From assembly GCF_010389155.1 (NCBI RefSeq), contig NC_057764.1, forward strand, positions 3,162,001 through 3,226,000: a stretch of 64,000 nucleotides of DNA, written 5' to 3'. Of this stretch, positions 25,860-37,032 are shown piece by piece (within the stretch, counting starts at the first letter, position 1; the number at the start of each line of letters is the position of its first letter). The notes under the pieces are model-generated. The model was not told where the DNA came from, did no database searches, and worked only from the letters and a program-made list of their open reading frames with translations. This DNA is from Erigeron canadensis (taxonomy: Eukaryota > Streptophyta > Magnoliopsida > Asterales > Asteraceae). The translations under genes and the position numbers were made by a program.

Positions 25860-27149
25860 TGTCACACCCCTAAATCCGGGGGCGTGACGTTCATGAGATC
25901 ACAACACAAGATATAGTGAACGACCACAAAACGCGTCGTTTTTGAAATACATTTAGAAATAACATTGTTTTGACAAAGTTGATAATACAATACTTGAAAC
26001 GAAATTCAATTTTTGAAAACATCAGATTATTATTAAACAATATAATAAAGATAGAGACTTTAGCAAATTGATAAGTCAATTCCTAAGGTCTGAGATATGG
26101 GGCAGCTTCCCATAATGCATGCAAATAGAAAGCTTTCCAGGTCATAGCAAATCGTCTAATTACCTGAAATACATGGTAAAGAGTGTCAACATAAAGTTGG
26201 TGAATTCCATAGGTTTTTATATAAAAATAAGTATCATGAACCACAAGGATTTTCATAGCCATTGTCTAAATACAATGCTAAAGGAAAGTACGTATACATT
26301 GAACTAAGCTCACGAAACGAAACTCGACAGTGGTGTGCCTCAAGTAAGTACTTGTTCAGAGTACTCAAGTTTTCCAAATATATAACATCTGTTCGACCGT
26401 GCAGGTCAAGTTGGAGCTACCAACCCGGATGGGGAGTGTCAATCCCAAATAGTACTATTCAATGTATCCACGTTTAAGTCCATAACTAATCGTTTCATGA
26501 TAGTGAGGCCTTAAGTGAACAGTGCGATTTAGTACAATCTATGCATACGGTTTTTAAAGTACTTGCGTTCATCGTAAAAGTAAAGAGCATGCATTTCACC
26601 CCAAAAATAAATAAGTAAAATGGGGCTATGAAAACTCACCGTGGGGGGTAGTGAATGTGATAAAATGCAAAAGATACCCGAAGTGTGACGTTAACCTAAT
26701 GCACAAACAAATATGTACTTTGTCTTAATAATGTGTGTTAGTAAAAGTTATTATTTTGAAAAGTTTTCATCACCCAAATATAAAGTTGATATATATATAT
26801 ATATGACGAAGTTTTATGAAAATAAAATGAAGAACGTTTTATAAATGTGTGTATCTTACTTAGCTAATTTATTAGCTAACACTTGCTTATATGAAAATAT
26901 TGTGTCCTTCAGGATAAGCAGGTTTGAGCTAGGAAAGGATTAGCTCGGTGAGATGGGTAGATGTAATAAAGAAGACTAGCATAGTTTGTTGAATGCTAAG
27001 ACTTCCCCTTTTAGCCTTATGTCTTGGCTACTTTCATTTACGATTCATGAACATGTAATCATGATGACATTTATATTGGTGCCATAACTTGGATTTCATT
27101 TATATTGTTTTGATGATGCATGTTAGTAACACCATTTTATAAAGGTACC
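25860..27149 (-). mobile_element. Left outer LTR (type A) of chromovirus, 5'-truncated
   Basis: Nearly identical to 34288-35575, with only a handful of substitutions and a TA-repeat length change over about 1290 bases. It begins TGTCACACCC as the right copy does. It lacks the last roughly 107 bases that the right copy has (35576-35682), ending in GGTACC at 27149 where unrelated sequence starts. In the minus orientation of the element it is the 3' LTR without its U3 start. Confidence 0.9.
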
Positions 27150-27585
27150 TGAAATAGATTTGTTATTAACATCTAATTACCTGAAATACATGGTAAAGAG
27201 TGTCAACATAAAGTTGTTGAGTTTCATAGGTTTTTATATAAAAATAAGTATCATGAACCACAAGGATTTTCATAGCCATTGTCTAAATACAATGCTAAAG
27301 GAAAGTACGTATACATTGAACTAAGCTCACGAAACGAAACTCGACAGTGGTGTGCCTCAAGTAAGTACTTGTTCAGAGTACTCAAGTTTTCCAAATATAT
27401 AACATCTGTTCGACCGTGCAGGTCAAGTTGGAGCTACCAACCCGGATGGGGAGTGTCAATCCCAAATAGTACTATTCAATATATCTACGTTTAAGTCCAT
27501 AACTAATCGTTTCATGATAGTGAGGCCTTAACTAATCGTTTAAGTCCATAACTAATCGTTTAAGTCCATAACTATTCAATAAAAA
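27150..27585. repeat. Scrambled junction: filler plus re-copied LTR segment
   Basis: 27152-27175 is a 24-base copy of LTR-B sequence at 28040-28063. 27172-27531 is a 360-base second copy of LTR-A positions 26155-26514, with a few differences. A run of three CTAATCGTTTAAGTCCATAA-type 20-mers follows (about 27500-27570). The patchwork sits exactly between LTR-A and LTR-B. Confidence 0.85.
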
Positions 27586-28276
27586 AAAAAGTGATCTTGA
27601 GAATAATTCACCTGGTGTTTCTGGTGTACTACGTTTTTCAGATGAGGTCGTAGTGGTCAGGGGTGGTGGTTCTCGAACTAAGAACAAAGGGGGAGATATT
27701 GGGTTTGTTGATGTATTTGATTTCTTACTTGTGAGGGTAAAGTAAATAAGGGGGGGGGGACACCATGGAATAAAGTTATCTATATATATGTATGTATATT
27801 GCTCATACTAACATCAGCATCTCCATTGAGTTTTTAAATTGTTACGTACGTGGCTTAGTATGGGCAGGAGAATGGGCTCAAGGTTTATAGGTTTGTAGAC
27901 TACTAGGCTAGTTGAATAAGTTGTTATTTTTATCCATAGTATAATTAAATATTTATATCAATCGTTTACCTAGTATTTTGTACATTTATAATAATAATGT
28001 TACATTTGTATAAGTATGCAATTAAGTCATTTCTTAAAAAAATAGATTTGTTATTAACATCTACTAATATTTCCCATGCAAATGAGTTGACATATTTAGT
28101 ATATGTGAATGGCTAAAGTATTAATGACTTATTGAGATATACTATATTCAAGTAGGGTATAGACTAAATAGGTTCATAAAAAAATGGATGCACATATAAT
28201 GTATATTTATTTAAATAGATGTATCTAATAATTTATTTTCTAATTATAATGGACCTGAAATTTGGCGGTTGTCACA
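27586..28276 (-). mobile_element. Partial LTR of a second family (type B)
   Basis: Directly after the polypurine tract the minus strand reads TGTGACAACCGCCAAATTTC, an LTR start, and continues for about 690 bases without resembling LTR-A (which starts TGTAACACCCG). This is the 3' LTR expected for the adjoining pol gene, yet it does not match the 5' LTR next to the primer-binding site. Its far end is lost in the junction. A nine-G run lies near 27752. Confidence 0.7.
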
Positions 28277-28286
28277 TTCTCCCCAT
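28277..28286 (-). promoter_or_regulatory. Polypurine tract
   Basis: Minus strand ATGGGGAGAA immediately precedes TGTGACA of LTR-B. It lies 25 bases past the end of the pol reading frame, where the plus-strand primer of reverse transcription is expected. Confidence 0.8.
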
Positions 28287-28310
28287 GTTACTGGAATTTC
28301 GACCCGAAAT

Positions 28311-31300
28311 TTAAGTTGTGTTGTCGGTAGGTAAGTCGTTCGTGAACAAGTGAGGGTATTTTTCTTTCATTTGATTTTCGTGTTCCCATGTGAACTCGTA
28401 ACCTCGTCTAGAGTTCCATCGAACCTTGACAATAGGGATTCGACTTTGCCTTAATTGTTTCACTTCTCGATCCATGATTTCAATTGGTTCCTCGACGAAA
28501 TGTAACTTATCGTCAATCTGAATTTCATCCGGTGGAATAACTAGTGTTTCATCTAACAAACACTTCTTTAGACTCGAAACATGGAACATGTCATGCACAT
28601 TACTAAGTTCCTGCGGTAGCTTTAGTCGGTAGGCTACGGGACCAACTCTTGCAAGGATTTCAAATGGGCCAATATATCTCGGGTTCAACTTTCCTTGTTT
28701 TCAAGGAGATACCTTAAGCATTACTTTATCACCCACTTGAAATTCCATTGGTTTGTGTCTCACATCAGCATAGTTCTTTTGTCGGTCACGTGCTGCTACG
28801 AGTCAGTTCTGTATTTGTACGATCTTTTTAGTAGTCTCATGTATAATTTCTGGACCAGTGAGTTGTGTGTCTCCTACCTCAATCCAACATATAGGAGAAC
28901 GACACTTTCTACCATAACGTGCCTCAAATGGTGCAACCTTGATGCTGGTGTGGTAACTATTATTATATGAGAATTCACACAATGGCAAGTCACTCTCCCA
29001 ATTATTCCCAAAGTCTATTACGCATGCACGTAACATGTCTTCTAGCGTCTGAATGGTTCTCTCACTTTGACCATCGGTTTGTGGATGATATGCTGTACTC
29101 ATATCCAACCGCGTACCAAACGACTCTTGCAGTGACTGCCAAAATCTAGAAGTAAAACGACTATCTCTGTCGGAGATAATTGAGATAGGTACTCCATGTC
29201 GTGACACTATCTCCTTCAAATAGATTCGAGCCAATTTCTCCATCTTGTTAGTCTCTTTGATGGGTAAGAAATGTGCAGATTTCGTGAGACGGTCTACAAT
29301 TACCCAAATCGTATCACAACCGTTTGCAGACTTTGGAAGTTTTGTAATGAAGTCCATTGCTATCTGTTCCCACTTCCATTGGGGTATTTCTGGCTGCTGT
29401 AATAACCCAGATGGTTTTTGATACTCAACTTTCACCTTCGAGCATGTCAGACATTTTCCAACATATGTAGCTATGTCGGCCTTCATGTTGGGCCACCAGT
29501 ACAAGTCTTTAATACCATGATACATCTTATCATCTCTTGGATGTATCAAATATCTTGACTTGTGAGATTCATCCATCACTAATTCTCTCAGATTTCCATA
29601 ATTGGGTAGCCAAATTCAGTCTGAGAAATATCGGACTCCATCAGCCTTAACCTCGAATTGTTTTTCCATATTTCTTAAGGATTCATTCTTGAGGTTTTCT
29701 TCTTTCAGTGCTTCGAGTTGAGCTTCACGAATATGAGAGGTTAGATTAGTATGAATGGTCATACCCATTGCTTTAACTCGAAGTGGTTTTGTCCGTTCCT
29801 TTCGACTTAGTGCATCAGCTACTACATTAGCTTTCCCTGGGTGATAATGTATTTCACAGTCATAATCACTAAGCAACTCTACCCATCGGCGTTGTCTCAT
29901 ATTTAGAGCCTTTTGATCAAAGATATGTTGGAGGCTCTTATGATCAGTGAATATAGTACATTTTGTACCGTATAGATGATGTCTCCATATCTTAAGAGCA
30001 AATACAACTGCTCCCAATTCTAAATCATGAGTAGTATAGTTCTTCTCGTGAACTTTAAGTTGACGAGAAGCATAGGCTATCACCTTATCCTTTTGCATCA
30101 ACACGCACCATAACCCTTGATGGGATGCGTCACAATACACTACGAAACCATTGGTTCCTTCAGGTAGTGCTAAAATCGAGGCACTGCACAGTTTTTCTTT
30201 TAATAACTGGAAAGCCTTTTCCTACTTATCACTCCAATTAAATTTCTTGTCCTTTTGGGTCAATGTAGTTAAAGGTTGGGCTATTTTAGAGAAGTTTTTT
30301 ATAAATCTCCTATAATAGCCAGCTAGACCCAAAAATTGGCGTATCTCCGTTGGTGTCTTTGGTGCTTCCCAATTTTTGATAGCCTCAATTTTTGCAGGAT
30401 CTACATGGATTCCTTGGCTACTGATGACATGGCCTAAAAATTGTACTAAGCGGATCCAAAATTTTAGGAAATTTTGCGTACAATTCTTCCTTTTTAAGTA
30501 ATTCCAAGATTGTCTTCAAATGTAATTCATGGTCCACTTTTGATTTGGAATAGATTAGGATATCGTCTATGAATACAATCACAAACTTATCCAAATATGG
30601 TTTACACACTCGGTTCATGAGGTCCATGAAAACAGCGGGTGCATTTGTCAAACCAAATGGCATTACTTGGAATTCATAGTGGCCATAACGAGTTCTGAAT
30701 GCATTCTTAGGAAGATCTTCCTCCCGAACCCTTAACCGATGGTAGCCAGATCTAAGATCGATCTTCGAGTAGAAACTCGATCCTTGTAATTGATCAAACA
30801 AGTCATCGATCCTAGGAAGAGGGTATCGGTTTTTCACAGTCAGTTTATTCAATTCCTGATAGTCTATGCACATTCGGAATGACCCATCTTTCTTCTTGAC
30901 AAACAAGACAAGGGCTCCCCAAGGCGAGGAACTCTGTCTTATAAAGCCCTTCTCCAAAATTTCTTGTAGCTGACTCGATAGTTCTTGCATTTCAGAAGGG
31001 GCTAAGCGATATGGAGCTCGAGCCACTGGTGCTGCTCCAGGCACCAAATCTATCTGAAATTCCACTTGTCGGATTGGTGGAAGTCCAGGCAAGTCTTCTG
31101 GAAAGACTTCTGGGAAATCTCGTACAATAGTTACATCTTCAAGCCGCTTCTCTTCAGGTTCTTTCACCGATACGTGTGCGAGGATTGCTTGATAACCTTT
31201 TCTCAAGTATTTTTGTGTCTTCATGCAAGATATAATGTTAAATCATACACCGTCCTTATCTCCTTGAATAATGAGCACCTCACCATTTGCTAGTGGAATG

Positions 31301-32871
31301 CGAACGATTTTCTCGTGACACAAAATCTCCGCTCGATTTTTGGATAACCAATCCAATACCAACAATGACGTCGAAGCTTCCAATATTAAATCTATGGAGA
31401 ATAGCTCGTTCGTGAAATCCAAGGTGCAACCTCGAATTATATAATCAGCTTCAATCAATTTGCCATCCGCTAATTCTATGGAATATTTACTATCTAGTGG
31501 GGCAGGTGCAATAGGGATGAAGGAACTAATTCTATTTGACACAAAACTTCTATCGGCACAAGTATCAAATAAAACTGAGACAAAGCGATTGTTTAAATAG
31601 AACATACCTGTGACGATGTTCGGGTCTTGGCGAGCTTCCTTTGTAGTGATCACAAATGCCCTTCCACGAGCATTATTGCGGTTGTTGTTGTTGTTGGTAT
31701 TGTTGTTGTTGGTGTTGTTGTTGTTGTTGTTGTTGGCGGTGTTGCTGTTGTTGTTTTGAATTCTCAGCTTTGGGCAATTCTTCTTGAAATGTCCTTTACT
31801 TCCACACTCATAACAACCCCTTGGTGCTCCATTATTGACAGGAGGAGGAGGAGTTTTACAGTTTTTGACCAAGTGTCCAATTTTCTTGCATCGGCTACAT
31901 TGAACGGTGCATCGCCCAGTGTGATGAAGGGTACACTTGTTGCAGTATGGCTTAGTTCCCACATAACTCTTTTTCTCAGGACCTCCTCCAATAAGGGGCC
32001 TAACAGTTTCAGGCTTCTTTGCTTGTTGGTATCCCTGGTTCCTTCTCGAGTTATCTTCCCACTTTTGCTTATTGTCAAACCCTTTTGGATTACTAGAATT
32101 TCCTTCTCCAGTGTTTTTCCTCTTAATTTGGTCTGCCAAATTTTGTGCCATACGAACGACACTCTCGATAGTAGCTGGTTCAGAAGAAGTAACCATACCC
32201 TGAATTTGGGAGGGCAGTCCCCAAATGTAGCGTTCAATCCTTTTGTACTCGGGTGAGACCATTGTTGGACAAAGGAGTGCCAACTCATGAAATCAGGTAG
32301 TGTACTCAGTTACTTCGAGACCTTTGGTTTTCAAGTGCCAGAATTCCATTTCTAGCTTTTGAATTTCATTCCTTGGACAATACTCATCCCTCATTTTCTC
32401 CTTTAATTTCTCCCATGTGAAGGCATAAGCAGCATCAATTCCTACTTGTTGGGCGTATGCATTCCACCATGTCAATGCACCATCTTGCAGTGTGCAAGTG
32501 GCATACTTAACTTGGCAATCAGCGACACAATCACTTACACGAAACACTGTTTCCATTTTCTCGTGCCAGCGAATTAGTCCAATGGCTCCTTCAGTACCAC
32601 TGAAACTTAAGGGTTTGCACTGCTGAAATTCCCGATAAGTGCATCCCCTCCGTGCATTTCCTTGCTCCATTCCAAGACCATTCCCGGGGTTACCATTGTT
32701 TTTCTGGTTAGCCTGTTGGGCGGCAAGTGCAGCTCCCACACCCTCGGCTACCATTCGTTCAATGTCGGCGGCGGTCATCCTAGCTGCTCTCGCAGGCGGC
32801 ATGATTCTTTTAAAAAAATAAAAGAAATCATAAGATACTAATAAAACTAGTATATGCGAAAGTAATATCAT
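28311..32871 (-). pseudogene. Tekay/Del-type chromovirus gag-pol, inactivated
   Basis: Order on the minus strand: gag (from the Met at about 32801) with a retrotransposon-gag domain, CCHC knuckles (CNKCTLHHTGRC; CSRCKKIGHLVKNC; CYECGSKGHFKKNC) and an Asn-rich linker; aspartic protease (FDTCADRSFV, with FDTC in place of the usual FDTG/DTGA); RT ([20 protein letters not shown]); RNase H (YCDASHQGL...); integrase with HHCC (CLTCSK) and catalytic core ([21 protein letters not shown]); and a C-terminal chromodomain-like end ([16 protein letters not shown]). This layout is the Tekay/Del chromovirus type. It is dead: in-frame stops at 32293, 31243, 30222, 29616, 28803 and 28701, one frameshift near 30.47 kb between RT and RNase H, and a short in-frame deletion near 28.70 kb. 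All six stops are explainable as C-to-T (or G-to-A) transitions. Confidence 0.93.
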
Positions 32872-33279
32872 AGTACATCATTGCAACACCATTCATCACG
32901 CATAACCAAACAACATAATCAATCATCACAACACACCATCATCACAAATAATCACACAACAAAAATGATCATCACAACACACCATCATAACCATACAACA
33001 AGAATCAATCATCACAACATAATAGTTATACTAAAAGAAACATAAATTTAGATAAAAAGGATAGATTTCATTGTTCAACAAAAACAACTGACGAGATATA
33101 ATACATCCCACAATCCATAGGTTTTATCCTTATTTAAGTTTCCCCGGCACATCCCGCCGGTGAATAGGACATAACTAAAAGCAGACGAAAGATAAAAACA
33201 GCTACTGAGTAGGTGCTGGTGGAGGCATAGTAGTAGCCTGGGAAATACCATGTAGCATCGCCTCTAGGGTCTCGACTCT

Positions 33280-34046
33280 CTACTGCAAGGCAACCTGTAT
33301 CTCCTCAAAACTATCATTCCTAGAGTTGCTATCCTCTAGGTCTTCCTCCAGATCCTCTATCTTGTTTTGTAGGTATAACATCATCAGATCAGGACGATCC
33401 ATATCATCAATACGGCGCTCCAGCTCAGACAATCGGCTCTCAGTGCGAGCCATAAGTGCTACCAGGAGAGGAACAGTATGATGTAGCGGCTCCTCAGTCA
33501 TATGTGAATAAGTAATAGGGCCTGTAACTCCATAATAGTTAGGAGCAAGATTGATCTGCTCTTGCTGTCTGCATCCAGCTAGCCAATGTGGCATCTAATC
33601 CCACTGACGATGAGGTAACATCCGTTGGCGTTGAGTGGTCGGCTCAACTATAGTCGGAGGTGGGTGGGGTGCAAAATCATATGGTGCAAATGATGGTGGA
33701 AATAGAGGTAGATCAGATGGACCTTCCTGCTGTGGTACGACAGGGGTAAAGTCTGGTAGACCAAAAGTAGATGGAAAGAAAGTCAGCTCAGCTGTCGGCA
33801 TCGACATAGAGGTAATAGGAGTAGTACTCACATTATGGATAACGACATGGTGGTCTGAGGAATAGTGAGTTGATCCTCAGAAGGCTCCGTCTCCCCAGCA
33901 GAAGGTTCAAAGTCTCCGCCTGTGTCTCCACTAGGGACCCAGATCACGGTCCTCGAGTCATGGGCTAACGGATAAGGGTCGGCACTAGACCCGTCAGATG
34001 AAGAGCAAAGGTCAACGATTATCTTATATATGCTTCCTTCGGCCAT
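33280..34046 (-). pseudogene. Leader ORF of the chromovirus, function unknown
   Basis: Between the primer-binding site and gag are open stretches at 33828-34046 (72 codons, acidic, Ser/Asp-rich, start MAEGSIYKIIVDLCSSSDGS), 33595-33831 (Pro-rich) and 33280-33594 (ending in a predicted acidic coiled coil, ARTESRLSELERRIDDMDRP...). The first two overlap in different frames; a stop separates the second and third. Together they look like one decayed leader protein of about 230 residues. I recognise no domain. It could be an extra ORF of this retrotransposon lineage or a captured host fragment. Confidence 0.5.
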
Positions 34047-34272
34047 AGTTAACTACATATATAGAGTTCGGGTGAGTAGCTAGGCAAGTAACTATATGTA
34101 CGGCATGCAATCTCTATGGATTTATGTATAAGCATCTAATTACTAAGGGTGAGTTTAACTATGTCTATCAAGTGACCAAGGAAATACTACGGGTGCATGC
34201 AATCCAAGTAAGGTTTTATGTAGGGTTATAGTCTAGGCTCATCATTTTGCAACCTAGTTCACTATAACCTTG

Positions 34273-34284
34273 TCTCTGATACCA
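34273..34284 (-). promoter_or_regulatory. tRNA-iMet primer-binding site
   Basis: Minus strand TGGTATCAGAGA, three bases inside LTR-A, matches the usual initiator-tRNA-Met site TGGTATCAGAGC except for the last base. It shows that LTR-A at 34288-35682 is the 5' LTR of a minus-oriented element. Confidence 0.85.
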
Positions 34285-34287
34285 ATC

Positions 34288-35682
34288 TGTCACACCCCTA
34301 AATCCGGGGGCGTGACGTTCATGAGATCACAACACAAGATATAGTGAACGACCACAAAACACATCGTTTTTGAAATACATTTAGAAATAACATTGTTTTG
34401 ACAAAGTTGATAATACAATACTTGAAACGAAATTCAATTTTTGAAAACATCAGATTATTATTAAACAATATAATAAAGATAGAGACTTTAGCAAATTGAT
34501 AAGTCAATTCCTAAGGTCTGAGATATGGGGCAGCTTCCCATAATGCATGCAAATAGAAAGCTTTCCAGGTCATAGCAAATCGTCTAATTACCTGAAATAC
34601 ATGGTAAAGAGTGTCAACATAAAGTTGGTGAATTCCATAGGTTTTTATATAAAAATAAGTATCATGAACCACAAGGATTTTCATAGCCATTGTCTAAATA
34701 CAATGCTAAAGGAAAGTACGTATACATTGAACTAAGCTCACGAAACGAAACTCGACAGTGGTGTGCCTCAAGTAAGTACTTGTTCAGAGTACTCAAGTTT
34801 TCCAAATATATAACATCTGTTCGACCGTGCAGGTCAAGTTGGAGCTACCAACCCGGATGGGGAGTGTCAATCCCAAATAGTACTATTCAATGTATCCACG
34901 TTTAAGTCCATAACTAATCGTTTCATGATAGTGAGGCCTTAAGTGAACAGTGCGATTTAGTACAATCTATGCATACGGTTTTTAAAGTACTTGCGTTCAT
35001 CGTAAAAGTAAAGAGCATGCATTTCACCCCAAAAATAAATAAGTAAAATGGGGCTATGAAAACTCACCGTGGGGGGTAGTGAATGTGATAAAATGCAAAA
35101 GATACCCGAAGCGTGACGTTAACCTAATGCACAAACAAATATGTACTTTGTCTTAATAATGTGTGTTAGTAAAAGTTATTATTTTGAAAAGTTTTCATCA
35201 CCCAAATATAAAGTTGATATATATATATATGACGAAGTTTTATGAAAATAAAATGAAGAACGTTTTATAAATGTGTGTATCTTACTTAGCTAATTTATTA
35301 GCTAACACTTGCTTATATGAAAATATTGTGTCCTTCAGGATAAGCAGGTTTGAGCTAGGAAAGGATTAGCTCGGTGAGATTGGTAGATGTAATAAAGAAG
35401 ACTAGCATAGTTTGTTGAATGCTTAGACTTCCCCCTTTAGCCTTATGTCTTGGCTACTTTCATTTACGATTCATGAACATGTAATCATGATGACATTTAT
35501 ATTGGTGCCATAACTTGGATTTCATTTATATTGTTTTGATGATGCATGTTAGTAACACCATTTTATAAAGGTACCCTCCGGTTATGGATGGAGCAGTTCT
35601 AAAGTGATCGTTTTCCGCTACTTTTTAAATGCCGTTTGGAAAAGTTTTTGAAATCCAGGTTTTTAAAATGACGGGTGTTACA
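34288..35682 (-). mobile_element. Right outer LTR (type A), full length
   Basis: A 1395-base LTR bounded by TGTCACACCC...GGGTGTTACA on the plus strand (TGTAACACCC...GGGTGTGACA in element sense). It is nearly identical to the left copy at 25860-27149. No matching 5-base target duplication is seen: ...TTATG precedes the left LTR and ATAGA follows the right one. That fits the rearranged left end. Confidence 0.92.
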
Positions 35683-35690
35683 ATAGAGGA

Positions 35691-35905
35691 ATGTCTATAG
35701 TGTTGAAAAAATAAAGTTGTGTTCATTGTATGTAATGAACTTTCAAATCTTGTTCATTGTTTGTATCTGACTAATCAAAACCTTACAAGTGGCGGCTTAT
35801 ATGCTTGCTACATATACCCGAATACATACAATGAACAAGATTTGAAAGCCGATTACATAAAATGAACACAACTTTAGTTTTTTCACAATATAGACTAATA
35901 GACAT
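35691..35905. mobile_element. Hairpin MITE 1 upstream of MAD1
   Basis: The two halves are complementary: ATGTCTATAGTGTTGAAAAA pairs with the end TTTTTTCACAATATAGACTA/GACAT, and AAGTTGTGTTCATT and TTCAAATCTTGTTCATTG reappear inverted on the right. It abuts the outer LTR. A degenerate relative seems to follow at about 36000-36135. Confidence 0.7.
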
Positions 35906-36164
35906 TCGTCTATAGTTATTCACATTCAGAGATACTAGCCTAATAACACCGTGCTAGATTTTAATGATCAAATAATAGAGGGTTAGCATTTCAAAATGTA
36001 AACAACTTTACATGAATTGTCATAGTGTGTATCAAACTTTAATCATGTGCATTGTATGCAATGATCTTTAAAATCATGTACATTTTATATGGTTGCCACA
36101 TATACACGAATACATACAATGCACAAATCCCAATAATAAAGTATGAATTTTTTTTTCTTTTGAG

Positions 36165-36400
36165 TTAATTGCAAGATTGGTCCCTGTGATTTGTACGTTT
36201 TATCAAGGGGGTCCCTATTCGAGAATCGTTGCAATGGGGGTTCCTATTTTGAGAATTTTTCGCAAAATTGGTCTAAGTTTAACGGATCCGTTAAAGGTGG
36301 TCGTCAAGTGTGCACCTGTGGGGGGTATTTATGTATTTTCCACCCCATAGGGACCCCATTGCTAAAATAGAAAAATCATAGGGACTAATCTTGCAATTAA
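36165..36400. mobile_element. MITE 2 with 30-bp TIRs
   Basis: It starts TTAATTGCAAGATTGGTCCC and ends GGGACTAATCTTGCAATTAA, so about 28-30 bases are inverted-repeated. At 236 bases with no coding content it is a typical small non-autonomous DNA transposon. Confidence 0.8.
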
Positions 36401-36451
36401 TACCTTGATATTTTTTTTTATTTAATTTAAGAGATTCTAACATATAATTAT

Positions 36452-36770
36452 CTGCTCATTACATGAAAATTGTTTTTTGATTGTTTTCTGAATAGCTTAT
36501 GTGTCATTTTGAAGTTTATAATTGTGTGGAGGCATGGATTATTATCCGTTATACAGTTATGTAAAGATTTGGATTTTTGATCACATGTGCCGAATATTGC
36601 TCAGATTACATGTGATCGACTTACATACATGTGATCATAGCAATATTCGTACATATGTGATCAAGAATCCAAATCTCTACATAATTGTATAACGGATGAT
36701 AATGCATGCTCCACACAATTATAAACTTCAAAAATTTGAAAAATAATCAAAAAATAATTTTCATGTAAAA
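36452..36770. mobile_element. Hairpin MITE 3, directly upstream of MAD1
   Basis: An almost complete palindrome of about 320 bases: TTACATGAAAATTGTTTTTT...GAAGTTTATAATTGTGTGGA...TTATACAGTTATGT on the left is mirrored on the right, meeting near 36610 between TGATCACATGTG and CATGTGATCA blocks. It lies about 260 bases upstream of the MAD1 ATG and less than 100 bases from a TA microsatellite (36848-36861). Confidence 0.75.
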
Positions 36771-37032
36771 GACAATAATCGGTTAAGCTTGATTTGAAAA
36801 ATTATCAAAGTTCCTCGAAAAAATTTCTTTCAAAATAATTTTACCATATATATATATATACAGACAGAGAGATACAGTACCAAACTACGCTCTTGGTCTA
36901 ATTTGGGAAGAAGAAAAGAAAACACATGGCGCCTTTCCTTTCAAATTAACACTACTTTCCCCCACATCCCAACTTTCATTTCTCCTCCAATCCAATTTCT
37001 AGGGTTTCACAATCAAATCAAATCCAATAAAA
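36771..37032 (+). promoter_or_regulatory. MAD1 proximal promoter and 5' UTR
   Basis: Contains an ATATATATATATA run (36848-36861) that could serve as the TATA region, then CAGACAGAGAG and a CT-rich leader with three CCAATCC/AATCAAATCC stretches before the ATG at 37033. An upstream ATG (36903) opens an 86-codon frame that overlaps the MAD1 start in another frame. Confidence 0.4.

Noticed and set aside
31627..32256. 209-codon plus-strand open frame
   Set aside because: Antisense shadow of the chromovirus gag. The Val/Gly-rich run is the reverse of the Asn-codon repeat.
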